29,318 nucleotides of DNA from CAZUZD01 sp964624465. GTDB taxonomy: Bacteria; Planctomycetota; Planctomycetia; Isosphaerales; Isosphaeraceae. Under the pieces are notes generated by a model that was given only the letters and a program-made list of their open reading frames with translations, searched no databases and was not told the origin of the DNA. The translations under genes were made by a program, and so were the position numbers. The number at the start of each line of letters is the position of its first letter. The stretch's first letter is position 1. Below are positions 14,501-23,959 of this stretch, piece after piece. The DNA lies in assembly GCA_964624465.1 (NCBI GenBank), contig CAZUZD010000034.1:1-29318 (forward strand), written 5' to 3'.

Positions 14501-16787
14501 CCTTGAGTGAGACGGTCTGGCCGGGTCGGTACGCCGGACGATCGGTGTAGAGGTAGGCGCGGGGGGAGAGCCCCTGGGCAACCTGGCCCGGCACGCCGAG
14601 CGCGGAGCCGGCGACCTGGGCGCCGTCGAGGATCAGGTATCGCAGCGAGGCCCCCGGCGGCAGCGGCGTCTTCCACGACTCCAGCAGCACGCCGTCGGGC
14701 CCGGTCTTGCCCTCGAAGAGGACGGTGTTGCCGTCGGAGACCAGCACGCGGGCGCCGGCGCGGCCCCGGCCGGTCTTCATGTCCTGGACGAAGGTGAGGA
14801 TCTGGTCGCGCGAGACCTTGACGATCGCGTCGAGGTCGCCGCTGAGCACCAGCGAGGTCGCCTGCAGGTGCTTCTCGTCGGTCACCTTCACGACGTAGAC
14901 GCCGGGCACCTCCAGCTTGGGCAGGTCGTAGGGGCGCTCGATGGGGCTGTACTTCTGGTAGCCGGGCACCGGCACGGTCCACTCGGCGTCGGGCTGCACG
15001 AGCCCGATGTCCAGGCCCTCGACGCCGCGGATGTCCTGCTTCTTGCGGAAGTACGCCTCGGCGTCGAGCCGGTAGGCGGTGAAGGTCAGCGTCTCGAGGT
15101 TCCGGGTCGTGATCTTGAGCTGAGGCACCTCGCCGCTGCGGAAGGTGCGGGGAGTGACGACCGTGAGGGCGCGGGCCTCCATGGCGGCGATCCGCTGCCT
15201 GGCCTGCGAGGCCCAGGGCTCGACCTGGATCTTGCGGTAGCGCTCGATGGCGTCGGCGGGCTGGGCCTTCTCGGTCTCGATCACGACCGCGGCCTGGAAC
15301 TGGGCGTGGCCGGCCGGCTCGGTGTTGGGGAACTTGCCGGCGAGCGTCTCCCAGGCGCCGATCGCCTCATCCCATTTCTTCTCGGTCGCGAAGCTGGCGC
15401 CCAGGTCGAAGAGCACCTGCGGGACCCGGGGGTCGAGCGGGTTGCGGGCGACGAACGACTGCCAGGCGGTGCGGGCCGCCTCGTACTCCTGCCGGGCGAG
15501 CCGGTCCTGCGCGATCTGGAGCTCGATGTCGATCAGGGCGCGCTGGGCATCGGCCGACTGCGGTCCGTTCGGGTAGGCGGCCAGGTACGCCCTGAACGCC
15601 TCGATGGCCTCGGGAAACCGCTGCTGGCCCTGGAGGATCTCGCCGATCACGGACTGGGCCGCCATCTTGAGCTCGACCTCGTCGCGGCGGGCCGACTCGG
15701 CGTCGGCGCGATAGCCCTTGCCGGCGAGGAAGTCGCGAAACGCCGCCAGGGCGGCCTCGGCGCGGCCCCGGACCCGCGCGGCGGCGCCGATCTCGTAGGC
15801 CGCGCGGACGGCCAGCGGATGCGACGGGTACGCCTCGAGGAGCTTGCGGAGGTTCGCCGTCCCCAGATTCAGCGCCGTGTCGTCGGGCGGGTTCGGGAAG
15901 CCATACGTCCGCGACACCTGGAAGAACGCGCGGGCCCGGAGGTCCTGGGCGGCCTTCGTGTCGGCCTTCTCCAGGGTCCGGACCAGGTCGAGCCAGGTCA
16001 GGCGGGCGGCGATCGGGTTGCCGGCGGCGAGCTGCGACTCGGCCAGCGCGAAGCGGGCCGCGGCGCGGTCGGCGTCGGCGGGGGCCTGCTTGAGGTAGGC
16101 CTCGAAGTTCTGGATCGCGCGGGGGGCGTTGCCCGCCTTCTGGCTGGCCCGGCCCATCGCCAGCAGCAGCTCTGCCTTCAGGGCCGGCCCCTGGGCCAGC
16201 TCGTGGGCCTGGGCCAGCATGGCGTAGGCCCCCTCGGGATCGGCGGGCACGGTCGGCGCGGCGGGCTCCAGGAGCCGCTCGGCGAACCCGCGATAGACCA
16301 GCGCCAGGCTGTCCTTGCGATCGCCGCCCAGCAGGCGGTCGGCCTCGGCCCGCGCCAGCGTCTCGGCCTCGGTGAACTGGCCGGCGGCGAGGGCCACGGC
16401 CGCCAGCTCCGACCGGAGCTTCACGACCCAGGGGCCCTGGGGGGCCAGCTTCAGGCCGTCCTGGATGGCCGCGCGGGCGCCGTCGGCGTTCTTGTCGAGC
16501 CGCAGGGCCACCGCCTGCACCAGCCGGAAGTACGAGCGAGCGACCGGGTCGGCCTTGGCGTCGGCGGCGAGGGTGGCGAGCTGGCCGGCGGCCTCGGCGT
16601 AGCGGCCCGCCTGGAGGCCGGCGATCACCGCCTCGGGCAAGGGAGGCGCCAGCGCGGCCACCGCATCCCGGGGGGAGGGCTGCCGCCCCTTCGGTTCGTC
16701 GCCCCGGGCCGAGCCCGGCAGCGCCTGCCACACCATGGCCAGCGCCAGTCCGGCCAGCAGGGGGCCACCCAGGATCATGGCTCGCAT
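8586..16787 (-). CDS. giant secreted alpha-2-macroglobulin-like protein with TPR repeats
   Basis: 2733 residues from the ATG at 16787, chosen for a GGAG nine bases upstream; ATG 16802 would add five residues. Residues 1-30 form a signal peptide. Residues about 45-560 are TPR-like repeats (for example FPEAIEAFRAYLAAYPNGPQSADAQ). About 560-1270 are macroglobulin-type beta domains, including the MG2-like YLYTDRPAYRPGQTVSLKG. A glycine-rich linker follows near 1280 (GSGGFGGGGGGYG), then the A2M core (AYWNPAVVTDASGRAVVKF, about 1375). The helical toroid region runs to about 1860. A second TPR block spans about 2100-2425, and the last 300 residues look like further beta domains. The Cys-Gly/x-Glu-Gln thioester motif is absent; the matching place reads DRCILPPPSN near 1592. 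Bacterial A2M proteins trap proteases. This version may instead act non-covalently or serve as a structural or envelope scaffold. It is divergent from an M28 peptidase operon. Confidence 0.9.
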   Translation of the reverse strand: MRAMILGGPLLAGLALAMVWQALPGSARGDEPKGRQPSPRDAVAALAPPLPEAVIAGLQAGRYAEAAGQLATLAADAKADPVARSYFRLVQAVALRLDKNADGARAAIQDGLKLAPQGPWVVKLRSELAAVALAAGQFTEAETLARAEADRLLGGDRKDSLALVYRGFAERLLEPAAPTVPADPEGAYAMLAQAHELAQGPALKAELLLAMGRASQKAGNAPRAIQNFEAYLKQAPADADRAAARFALAESQLAAGNPIAARLTWLDLVRTLEKADTKAAQDLRARAFFQVSRTYGFPNPPDDTALNLGTANLRKLLEAYPSHPLAVRAAYEIGAAARVRGRAEAALAAFRDFLAGKGYRADAESARRDEVELKMAAQSVIGEILQGQQRFPEAIEAFRAYLAAYPNGPQSADAQRALIDIELQIAQDRLARQEYEAARTAWQSFVARNPLDPRVPQVLFDLGASFATEKKWDEAIGAWETLAGKFPNTEPAGHAQFQAAVVIETEKAQPADAIERYRKIQVEPWASQARQRIAAMEARALTVVTPRTFRSGEVPQLKITTRNLETLTFTAYRLDAEAYFRKKQDIRGVEGLDIGLVQPDAEWTVPVPGYQKYSPIERPYDLPKLEVPGVYVVKVTDEKHLQATSLVLSGDLDAIVKVSRDQILTFVQDMKTGRGRAGARVLVSDGNTVLFEGKTGPDGVLLESWKTPLPPGASLRYLILDGAQVAGSALGVPGQVAQGLSPRAYLYTDRPAYRPGQTVSLKGVVREIVEGKYGFQKGSDYKLEVFDSRGRQFFARGVMLSEFGTFALDVPLDSSAPVGAYRVRLYQPGRSEFAGGFEVRAYQLQKISLELDLPRTVYFRGETVEGKAVARYQYGTPLAGHPVEVRLPDGRVLSGTTDATGTFAFTFATEGLAEEQPLGFAARLPQDDVNAQVAAQLAVRAFRIELGTARDVYLDAESFPLDVRTADPLGEPTGQTLTVTTLKRVEQAGRLTERQVKQETVRTDPKTGRTAVPIRIEDKQGGSYVLRVAGTDRFGNPILEDRAVTISGREDAEKLRLLADRLTFRVGETAQLNLVNRAGSGPALLTWEADRVLRYQIVPLQEGENPVRWEVQGDQFPNFTLTAARMAGTAFHQAQLNLKVDRDLRVEIRPTKPVVGPGEEVEVEVRTRDQLDRPVAAELSLALIDRALLRLVSDPLPPIDRFFYDQSRTAAFSTEATNTFRYEPPTQPVSAALVEEQERLLAEEADQRVRLEVMAKQVQKPGEGAKAGATMGRMAGSGGFGGGGGGYGQAAGVPGAPATAAPAPMAASEAMLDGVRAAKAEDAAAGDRFDAPADNGSTGWAVNGPAGGKDQARRKARGGRGGEEPEAPRQKFVETAYWNPAVVTDASGRAVVKFRAPTALSEYRFTTRGVTGADTLVGQSTADLAIRQDFFVDLKAPAILTEGDKPRFAAELHHQGVKGQAEVRLTVYAGGREQMLLRTVELEGDEIAKVQFDPYEVPAGDGVRLTLAAKVGDRSDTLTLSVPIRPWGVQSFATAAGTARDDTTVFVELPAGRPYESPELLLVLSPRMQRLVVELALGRDAYPLTRQIDRCILPPPSNTIGDRASDLLAAAAALEYLRGAGGAEAPEAGRLAERIRSLVAELVTAQNDDGGWPWVTPAQTGQVLPSDRPTSAHALWALRQAAGLGLVADPQVSEKAANFLTQELAKLEAGDRETRAALLHALSTVGRASFEQANGLNRSRQELSDSALAYLALTFANLDRRTLGAELLGVLGPRAKSEAVAPGVRPRRYWDGVGGHPWFRTTAETTALAALAYARVSPDDPILEPAIDWLLAHRVGTDWRPHKAKGPAVAAIAAFQGRAREADAAYDLVVTVNDHEVYRKRIEGATEGGVVQVPVEHIRAAGRNRVHFDLEGRGGFGYSVLLSGFARDFAPDQDPQGRPFAVRRRVYLAADPELDGRTLPTGFSVVVQAEGFENAVSQVALGGRTRVELDAYRVQPAGQPAWERDFLVLEDRLPAGATLVEGSVQSGAASYEVLDGAIRFYFAPDQWPGPVRYDLFGYLPGAYRALPPQLSSAYDPGRTHLGPEGKLTVLAPGERPTDPYRPTPDELYARGKGLFDAGSVAEAGKALEALWEGYTLRDDVAKDAARMLLQAQIQAKDARKIVKYFEILKEKSPELVIPFRDIRVIGRAYADIGEHERAYLVWRATADASYLEDARLGEVLRQRGQSLEGLALLLDLWREYPGSAPIQSDFFGLSQVFASLATRAVEDPALRRELAQATVTRTDLLAQEIRLIGMFLSLSPRDPVADEASLALVGAYLEGEDFEQVVRLSERFAGLYPKSRYLDSYQYSAALGLFHLGRYDAAVGLAERIAAAVYKDANGVDQPSPNKWQALYILGQIFDARRQPARAVPYYQQVADRFTEAASAVRELTRKSLSLPEVAVLRPTRPSDPARPAPAGVGLRAVGLPPDGPKPAAPATPRPDATEVPLTYRNVAEVDLKVYSVDLMRLYLTRRNLDAISGIDLAGIRPLEERTVPLGDGQDFQQKVRELSLPLAKDGAYLVMARGGDLYTSGIVLLSPLDLEILEEPEAGRVRVRVIDAASRDAVPKTQVKVIGSANGTFLSGETDLRGVFVAEGVRGEVTAVARKGTNQYAFYRGKTYVGTPQTDPRPAGEPTSLGVPLSGGQPGQGGQQALDENLKSQNMFNQSRQLDRLQQRYNAPASQGVQVDKATDRAEP

Positions 16788-16802
16788 GGTCTCGATCTCC
16801 AT

Positions 16803-17072
16803 TCGGGCGGGGGTCCGTCACCGGCGCGGTCGCCAGGCGCGGGGGGCCGTTCGCGGCACCGGGGCGGTCGGGGAGCGTCCCCGGACCGCTTCGAGCGCAC
16901 GGGCTCCCCGGTATCACGAACGACGGCGGCGATTCTTAGGGGGAGCGGGCCGAGATGCCCCGGACAGGTGTCGCACTCCTCAGATCTTCCCCGGCCGGTC
17001 GGGGCGGCGTCAATGGCCGGCACGCCGGGCCGACCGCCGTCGCCGGGGGCGGCGGTTTCGGGCGCCGCGTGC
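16803..17072. other. divergent intergenic region between the A2M-like gene and the M28 operon
   Basis: Apart from the plus-strand promoter just downstream, nothing firm is visible. On the minus strand a weak GATACC lies in the right orientation for the A2M-like gene, but without a convincing -35. The longest hydrophilic open frames here are very short and Pro/Arg-rich. Confidence 0.4.
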
Positions 17073-17101
17073 TTGGCGGCCCGATCGGGCGTTGCTACGC
17101 T
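17073..17101 (+). promoter_or_regulatory. candidate promoter of the M28 peptidase/glycosyltransferase operon
   Basis: TTGGCG (17073-17078), a 17-base spacer, then TACGCT (17096-17101). Transcription would start near 17108, about 32 bases before the peptidase ATG. Confidence 0.5.
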
Positions 17102-17139
17102 CGAAGCCTCGACGGAAGATCGCCCCCGGAGCCCGCCCC

Positions 17140-18842
<1,703 letters not shown>

Positions 18843-18846
<4 letters not shown>

Positions 18847-20789
18847 GCGTGGGTCCCGCCGAGACGCTTGAACCTGCCGGCCCACCCGACCCGTCCACTC
18901 GTCGACGGGGCGGGCTCGCGCCCGCCCTGGGCGTGATCCTGCTGCTGGCGCTGGCCGGGGGCCTCGTCGCCGACCGCGCAACCGGCTGGGTCGATCCCGC
19001 GTTCCGGTTCCTGGCGCAGCTCTTCTTCGAGAAGTCGCCACTGGCCGAGATCCGCCAGCCGGGCCAGCTCACCCTGGCCCGGTTCCACGGCGCCATCGCC
19101 CTGGGTCTGGTCGGGATCGGTTTGCTGGCGAGCCCGCGCCTGAGCTGCCACGGTCGCCGATGGTGGGCGGTGTTCTGTGTCGCGTACACGCTGCGGGCGC
19201 TGGCGTGGATCGTGGGCGGCAACCTGCCGCTGGTGCCCGGCGACAGCAGCCATTACGTGGAGGTCGCGGCCTCGGTGTACCGGGGCGAGGGGGCCGTCAA
19301 GCACTACGTCGAGAGCTACTTCCGCGACTACCCGGCCATCGCCCGCGGCGAGGGGGTCCTGGACGACTGGGCCACCCCGCTCTGGGCCTACCTGCTGGCG
19401 GCCGTGTACCGGCTCGTCGGCGTGGTGCCGCTGGATTCGATCGAGGCCAGCTTCGCGGTGGCCAAGGGCACGAGCTTCGTCCTGAACCTGCTGACGCTCC
19501 CGCTCCTGTACGCGATCGCCCGCCGCTCGTTCGGGCCCACCGTGGCGCTGGCCTCGATGGCGACGGCGGCCGTGCTGCCGGTGCACGCGATCTACGCCGG
19601 CTTCGCACTCCGCGAGAGCCTGGTGGCGCTGACCTCGGTCGCCGCCGTCGGCCTGGTCGTCGAGATGATCCGGGCGCCCGGCCGATCCGTCTGGGGCTGG
19701 GCCGTCGCAGCCGGCGTGGCCGGCGGGCTGGCGATCCTGGCCCGCAACACGGCCATGGCGCTCATGGCCGCCTGCGCCCTCTCCGCCCTCCTGAGCCGTG
19801 GCCGGCGCGCGCTGGGCCCGCTGGTCGTGATGGGCGGGGCCCTCCTGGTCGTGATCGCCCCCTGGGCCTGGCGCACCTGGAGCGTCTACGGCGAGCCGTT
19901 CTACACCTACACGAAGTACTTCCCCTACAACTTCTCGTGGACCGTGCACCACTACGAGCAGGGGAACACGCGGCCCGGCCAGTTCTACACCGCGGCCAAT
20001 GCGCCCAGCATCGCGCGGATCAAGCTCAAGGCCGTGCTGATCATCGGCTTCTACTCGACCATGATCCTCGGCCCGCCCCTGGCCCTGGCCGCCTGGCGTC
20101 GGCTCACCGCGCGACCCGGCGACCCGGCGACCCGGGCCTACGATCGCACCGCGTTCTGGCTCGCCCTGACCTTCGTGGTCGCGACCCTGGTGAACGTCGC
20201 CGACGTCACCCAGGTGCAGCAGCTCGGCCGCTACTACCTGCCCGTGTACCTCGTGCTGATCCCGCCCGCCGTGGCGGCGCTGCTCGGCTGGCTCAGGCGC
20301 TCGGTGGCCCCCGCCGCCTGGCCGCTGGCGTTCGGGCTGGCGGTGCTCTGGCCCCTGGCCGACCCGACCTGGGCCCACGACACCACCTGGCTCTCCAGCC
20401 CGTACCAGCTCCGCTGGCCGGCCATTCGCGCGGCCGGCGACTGGGTCCGCACGCACCCCGAGCAGGTGCCCCCGGGCGCCCGCATCCTGACCTGGTTCCC
20501 CTGGGAGTTCCGAGTCGCCAGCGACCGCACCACGGTCCTCTTCCCGAGGGCGCTCGAGGGCGGGGAGCGGGAATTGCAGCTGATCAACCAGGCGATCCGC
20601 AAGTACGGGGTCACGCACATCCTCTGGGGCTCCTTCGAGCCGGCCCCGCATCAGGATCCCGAGGTCCTCGGCCCCTATCTGGAGTCGATGCGGCAGGCGC
20701 TCGGCCTCACCGACTCACGCCTGATCCACCGCACCCAGGGGCTCCCCTACGGCCTGCGACTCTACCGGCTGGAAGGCGCCCGCCCATGA
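18843..20789 (+). CDS. polytopic GT-39/PMT-like glycosyltransferase
   Basis: 648 residues from the GTG at 18843, whose GTGA overlaps the peptidase stop; an in-frame ATG at 18777 would lie inside the peptidase gene. A short proline-rich cytoplasmic N-terminus is followed by about ten membrane helices. The first large external loop holds GDSSHYVEVAASVYRGEG, an acidic/aromatic pattern seen near the catalytic aspartate of ArnT and PMT-like enzymes. This is followed by ATPLWAYLLAAVYRLVG. The C-terminal soluble part (about 550-648) resembles the periplasmic tail of these enzymes. Such proteins move a sugar from a polyprenyl-phosphate donor to lipid, glycan or protein on the outer side of the membrane. 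The donor and acceptor cannot be told. It is coupled to both neighbours. Confidence 0.82.
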
Positions 20790-22576
20790 GCTCGCACGGT
20801 CCGGCCCCGGCCCCCGCCCGCATCGATCCCGTGCCGACGGGTCCGCCCGCCCGGGTCACGCCGGAGTGGGCGTGGATCGGCCTGGTCGCGATCCTGCTGC
20901 TGACCACCTGGTGGCGGGCCCACACGTTCGGGCCGTCGATCCGCGACCGCACCGGCCTGGCGCTCTGGCCGCAGCTCGGCGGCGAGACCGAGCCGCTGGA
21001 CTGCGACGAGGCCGCGTATGGGTACATCGGTCGTCGCCTGCTGGCTGGCGACGTGCTCTACCGCGACCTGACCGAGAACAAGCCCCCCGGCGGCTACTGG
21101 GTCTACGAGCTGGCCGTCGCCCTCGGCGGCCCGACCGAGCTGACCATCCGCGTGCTCCCGATCCCGCTGGTCCTGCTGACGGCCTCCCTTGTCTGGTGGC
21201 TCGGCATCGCCCTGGCCGGCCCGGCCGTCGGCTGCCTGGCGGCGCTGCTGTACGGCCTGCTCAGCACCGACCCGTATCTGTACGGCAACGGGGCGAACCT
21301 GGAGCACGTTTACAACCTCGCCTCGGTCGGCGCCCTGGCGGCGCTGGTGCGGGGCTGGCGATCGCCGTCGCGTGGCTGGCTGGTGCTGGCCGGCGTACTC
21401 GTCGGGGCTGCCTGCCTGGTCAAGCAGGTGGCCATCGTCAACGTCCCGCTGTTCCTGCTGGCGATCGCCTGGCGGCCCGCGACGACACCGCGACGCTTCC
21501 CGGTGCGAGCCGCCCTGGACGCGCTCGCCCTGCTGGCCGGCTTCGGGGCGATCTGGCTGGCGGCGATCGCCGTGCTCGTGGGGCAGGGGGCCGGGCCCGC
21601 CGCCTACGAGGATATCGTCGTCTACGGCCTGGCCCTGGCGCGAGACACCCCGCCGGCGGCGAATGCCCCGACGTTCCTGGTCCGCTGGTTCACCGGCAAC
21701 TCCGACCCCCGCACCGGGGCCTTGCCCTGGCCGTTCGGGCGCACCGACTACCTCGTCTGGTGGGGTGCCGGCTCCTGGCCGCTCTGGCTGGTCGGGGCGC
21801 TCGGCGTGGCGGTGATGCTCGGGCGCGGCTCGACGGCCGAGCGCCGGCTGGTCGCCCTCTGGACGGTCTCGGCCTGGGTCCAGGTCGCGATGCCGCGGCT
21901 CTTCTGGGCCCACTACTACCTGGTCCCGGTCCCCGGGGTGGCCCTGGCGACGGCGCTGCTGGGGGTCGAGTGCCTCCGGGGAGTGCGGACCGCCTGGGCG
22001 AAATCGCAGCGCGGCCGCGCGCTGCTCGCGGCCCTGGGGGCAGCGCTGATCGCCCTGGCGATCGTGGGAACGACTGGGATCCAGGTTCGCGATTATCTGC
22101 TCGTGCCGGCCGAGTCGCTGACCGTGCGATACAAGGGCGGGGCGCAGTGGGTGCGGCTCCGGCAGATCGGCCGCGAGATCCGGAAGCGCGCCGATGCCTG
22201 GCCCGCGCCGACGCTCTACGTCTGGGGCTGGCAGAGCCCGCTCTACTTCTACTCCGGCCTCGACAGCCCCTCCCGGCACTTCTTCGCCAACGAGCTGCTG
22301 AAGGCATTCGCGAACCGGCCCCACCCCTGGATCGGGCGCTGGATCGACGAGATTGCCGAGCGGCTCACGGCCCGGCCCCCCTCCATCATCTTCACGGGCG
22401 ATCCACCTTTCCCGGCGCTCCAGCGGCTGATCCAGGAGCGTTATCGGCGGTCGCGCGTGGTCGCCGAGGCGCCCGTGCTCTGGATCGAGCGCGAGCACTT
22501 CGCGGAATTCGAACAGTCGGCCCGGACCCCGTTTCGCGTGATGCCGAACCCGTCGCAGGCCGGGCCCGGCCGCTGA
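20786..22576 (+). CDS. polytopic GT-39/GT-83-like glycosyltransferase
   Basis: 596 residues from the ATG at 20786, whose ATGA overlaps the stop of the previous glycosyltransferase. One membrane helix (about 29-45) precedes an external loop with LDCDEAAYGYIGRRLLAGDV (D72, D74 and E75) and then LTENKPPGGYW. This is the classic acidic pair plus the following K-P-P motif of the PMT_2/ArnT group. Eight to ten further helices follow, then a soluble C-terminal domain of about 130 residues. It probably uses a polyprenyl-phosphate sugar donor on the extracytoplasmic side. Its pairing with a second, divergent member of the same fold suggests two successive transfers in one glycan or glycoprotein pathway. 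It ends 16 bases from the convergent GT4 gene. Confidence 0.87.
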   Translation: MSSHGPAPAPARIDPVPTGPPARVTPEWAWIGLVAILLLTTWWRAHTFGPSIRDRTGLALWPQLGGETEPLDCDEAAYGYIGRRLLAGDVLYRDLTENKPPGGYWVYELAVALGGPTELTIRVLPIPLVLLTASLVWWLGIALAGPAVGCLAALLYGLLSTDPYLYGNGANLEHVYNLASVGALAALVRGWRSPSRGWLVLAGVLVGAACLVKQVAIVNVPLFLLAIAWRPATTPRRFPVRAALDALALLAGFGAIWLAAIAVLVGQGAGPAAYEDIVVYGLALARDTPPAANAPTFLVRWFTGNSDPRTGALPWPFGRTDYLVWWGAGSWPLWLVGALGVAVMLGRGSTAERRLVALWTVSAWVQVAMPRLFWAHYYLVPVPGVALATALLGVECLRGVRTAWAKSQRGRALLAALGAALIALAIVGTTGIQVRDYLLVPAESLTVRYKGGAQWVRLRQIGREIRKRADAWPAPTLYVWGWQSPLYFYSGLDSPSRHFFANELLKAFANRPHPWIGRWIDEIAERLTARPPSIIFTGDPPFPALQRLIQERYRRSRVVAEAPVLWIEREHFAEFEQSARTPFRVMPNPSQAGPGR

Positions 22577-22592
22577 CCCGGTCCCGACCAGA

Positions 22593-23765
22593 TCAGACGC
22601 GCTGGCCACTGACCGCGAGGTCCGCCGGCTGGGCCGAGGTGGCGACGACGGCGGCGTACCGGGCCCGCAGGTCGCCCATGATCGACTCCCAGGTCTGCGT
22701 CCGAGCGTAGGCCCTGGCGCCGCTGGAGAGGTCCCGACGCCGGTCGGGATCGTCGACCAGGCCGACCAGCACCCGCGCCATCGCGGCCGGCGGCTCGTCC
22801 GGCCCGACAAGCACCCCGGTCAGACCCGGCTGCACGATCTCGCCGGGGCCGCCGGCCCGCACGGCGACCACGGGCAGGCCCGAGGCCATGGCCTCGAGGA
22901 TCACGTTGCCGAACGTCTCGGTGAGGCTGGCGAAGGCGAACAGGTCGCAGGCCGCGTAGTGGTCGGCCAGCGACTCGCCCGTCCGGTAGCCGACGAACCG
23001 CGCGGCGGCGCCAAGCTGACGCTCCAGCTCGGGCCGCGCCGGCCCGTCGCCGACGATCAGCAGCCGCACCCCGGGCCGGGCCCGGACCACCTCTGCCAGG
23101 GCCTGGCCCAGATAGCCCACGTTCTTCTCGGCGGCGATCCGGCTGACGTGCCCGATCACCACCTCGTCGGGCCCCACCCCCAGCGCCCGGCGGACCGACT
23201 CCCGGCCGGGTCGGTCCGGGCGGAACAGCGTGCCGTCGACCCCGCGCGGCCAGAGCACCAGCCGCTCGAACCCGCGCGCCTCCAGGTCGGCGATCGTCGC
23301 CCGCGAGGGGACGTAGGTCTCCCGGGTCCGGTTGTGGAACCCGCGGAGATACCGCCAGATCGGGCCGCGGAGCCAGCCCACGCCGTAGTGGTCGGTGTAC
23401 TGGTCGAAGTTCGTGTGGAAGCTCGAGACGGCCGGGATCTTCCGCCGCAGGGCGTGAGCCAGCAGGCTGCGGCCCAGGGTGCCCTCGGTCGCGATGTGCA
23501 CCAGGTCGGGCCGGAACGCGTCGACCGCGCGATGGGCCTTGCCGAAGGGGGGCAGGGGGAGCAGCAGCTCGGGGTAGAACGGCACGCTCAGGGCACGCAC
23601 CCGCACGGTCGACTCCACACCCGCCGGCTCGATCTCGCCGTAATCGGGCACGATGAGCTGCAACTGGTCGCCGCCGGCGCGCAGCATCCGCACGAGCTGA
23701 CCAAGCGTGCGCGAGACGCCGTTGAGCTGGGGGAAGTACGTCTCGCTGACCAGCGTGATCCGCAT
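22593..23765 (-). CDS. GT4-family glycosyltransferase (GT-B fold)
   Basis: 390 residues from the ATG at 23765, preceded by GAGG seven bases upstream; an upstream start at 23813 would add 16 unlikely residues. The N-terminal half starts RITLVSETYFPQLNGVSRTL, with the GGVSR-like donor/acceptor loop of GT4 enzymes. SSFHTNFDQY (114-123) is typical of the mannosyl/sulfoquinovosyltransferase branch (PimB-, MgtA- and SqdX-like). The C-terminal half has GHVSRIAAEKN (205-215), VGDGPARPELE (238-248) and the E-x7-E motif E283-E291 (ETFGNVILE). It probably transfers a nucleotide-activated sugar to a lipid or lipid-linked glycan at the cytoplasmic face of the membrane. It lies convergent with the two membrane glycosyltransferases, so it may act in the same envelope-glycan pathway. 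The exact sugar is not determinable. Confidence 0.9.
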   Translation of the reverse strand: MRITLVSETYFPQLNGVSRTLGQLVRMLRAGGDQLQLIVPDYGEIEPAGVESTVRVRALSVPFYPELLLPLPPFGKAHRAVDAFRPDLVHIATEGTLGRSLLAHALRRKIPAVSSFHTNFDQYTDHYGVGWLRGPIWRYLRGFHNRTRETYVPSRATIADLEARGFERLVLWPRGVDGTLFRPDRPGRESVRRALGVGPDEVVIGHVSRIAAEKNVGYLGQALAEVVRARPGVRLLIVGDGPARPELERQLGAAARFVGYRTGESLADHYAACDLFAFASLTETFGNVILEAMASGLPVVAVRAGGPGEIVQPGLTGVLVGPDEPPAAMARVLVGLVDDPDRRRDLSSGARAYARTQTWESIMGDLRARYAAVVATSAQPADLAVSGQRV

Positions 23766-23959
23766 CGCGACCTCGATCCCCCCGCCGACCCTCGCGTACT
23801 CCCGGGCGGTCATCCTAACCGCACTCGTTCCGGGACGTCGATTGGGCCGCGCGCGATCCGACGCCGTTCGGGACGACTTTTCGGGGATTTACCGATAGCG
23901 ACCCGGCCGCACTTCGAAGGGGGGTTCTGGCGGTCCGACCCATCCTGCCCCGGAGTGAG

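Noticed and set aside
8427..14510. A 2027-codon open frame on the plus strand opposite the A2M-like gene
   Set aside because: It is antisense to a gene with clear domains, is dominated by Arg, Gly, Leu and Val in a repetitive pattern, and is the usual shadow of GC-rich codon bias.
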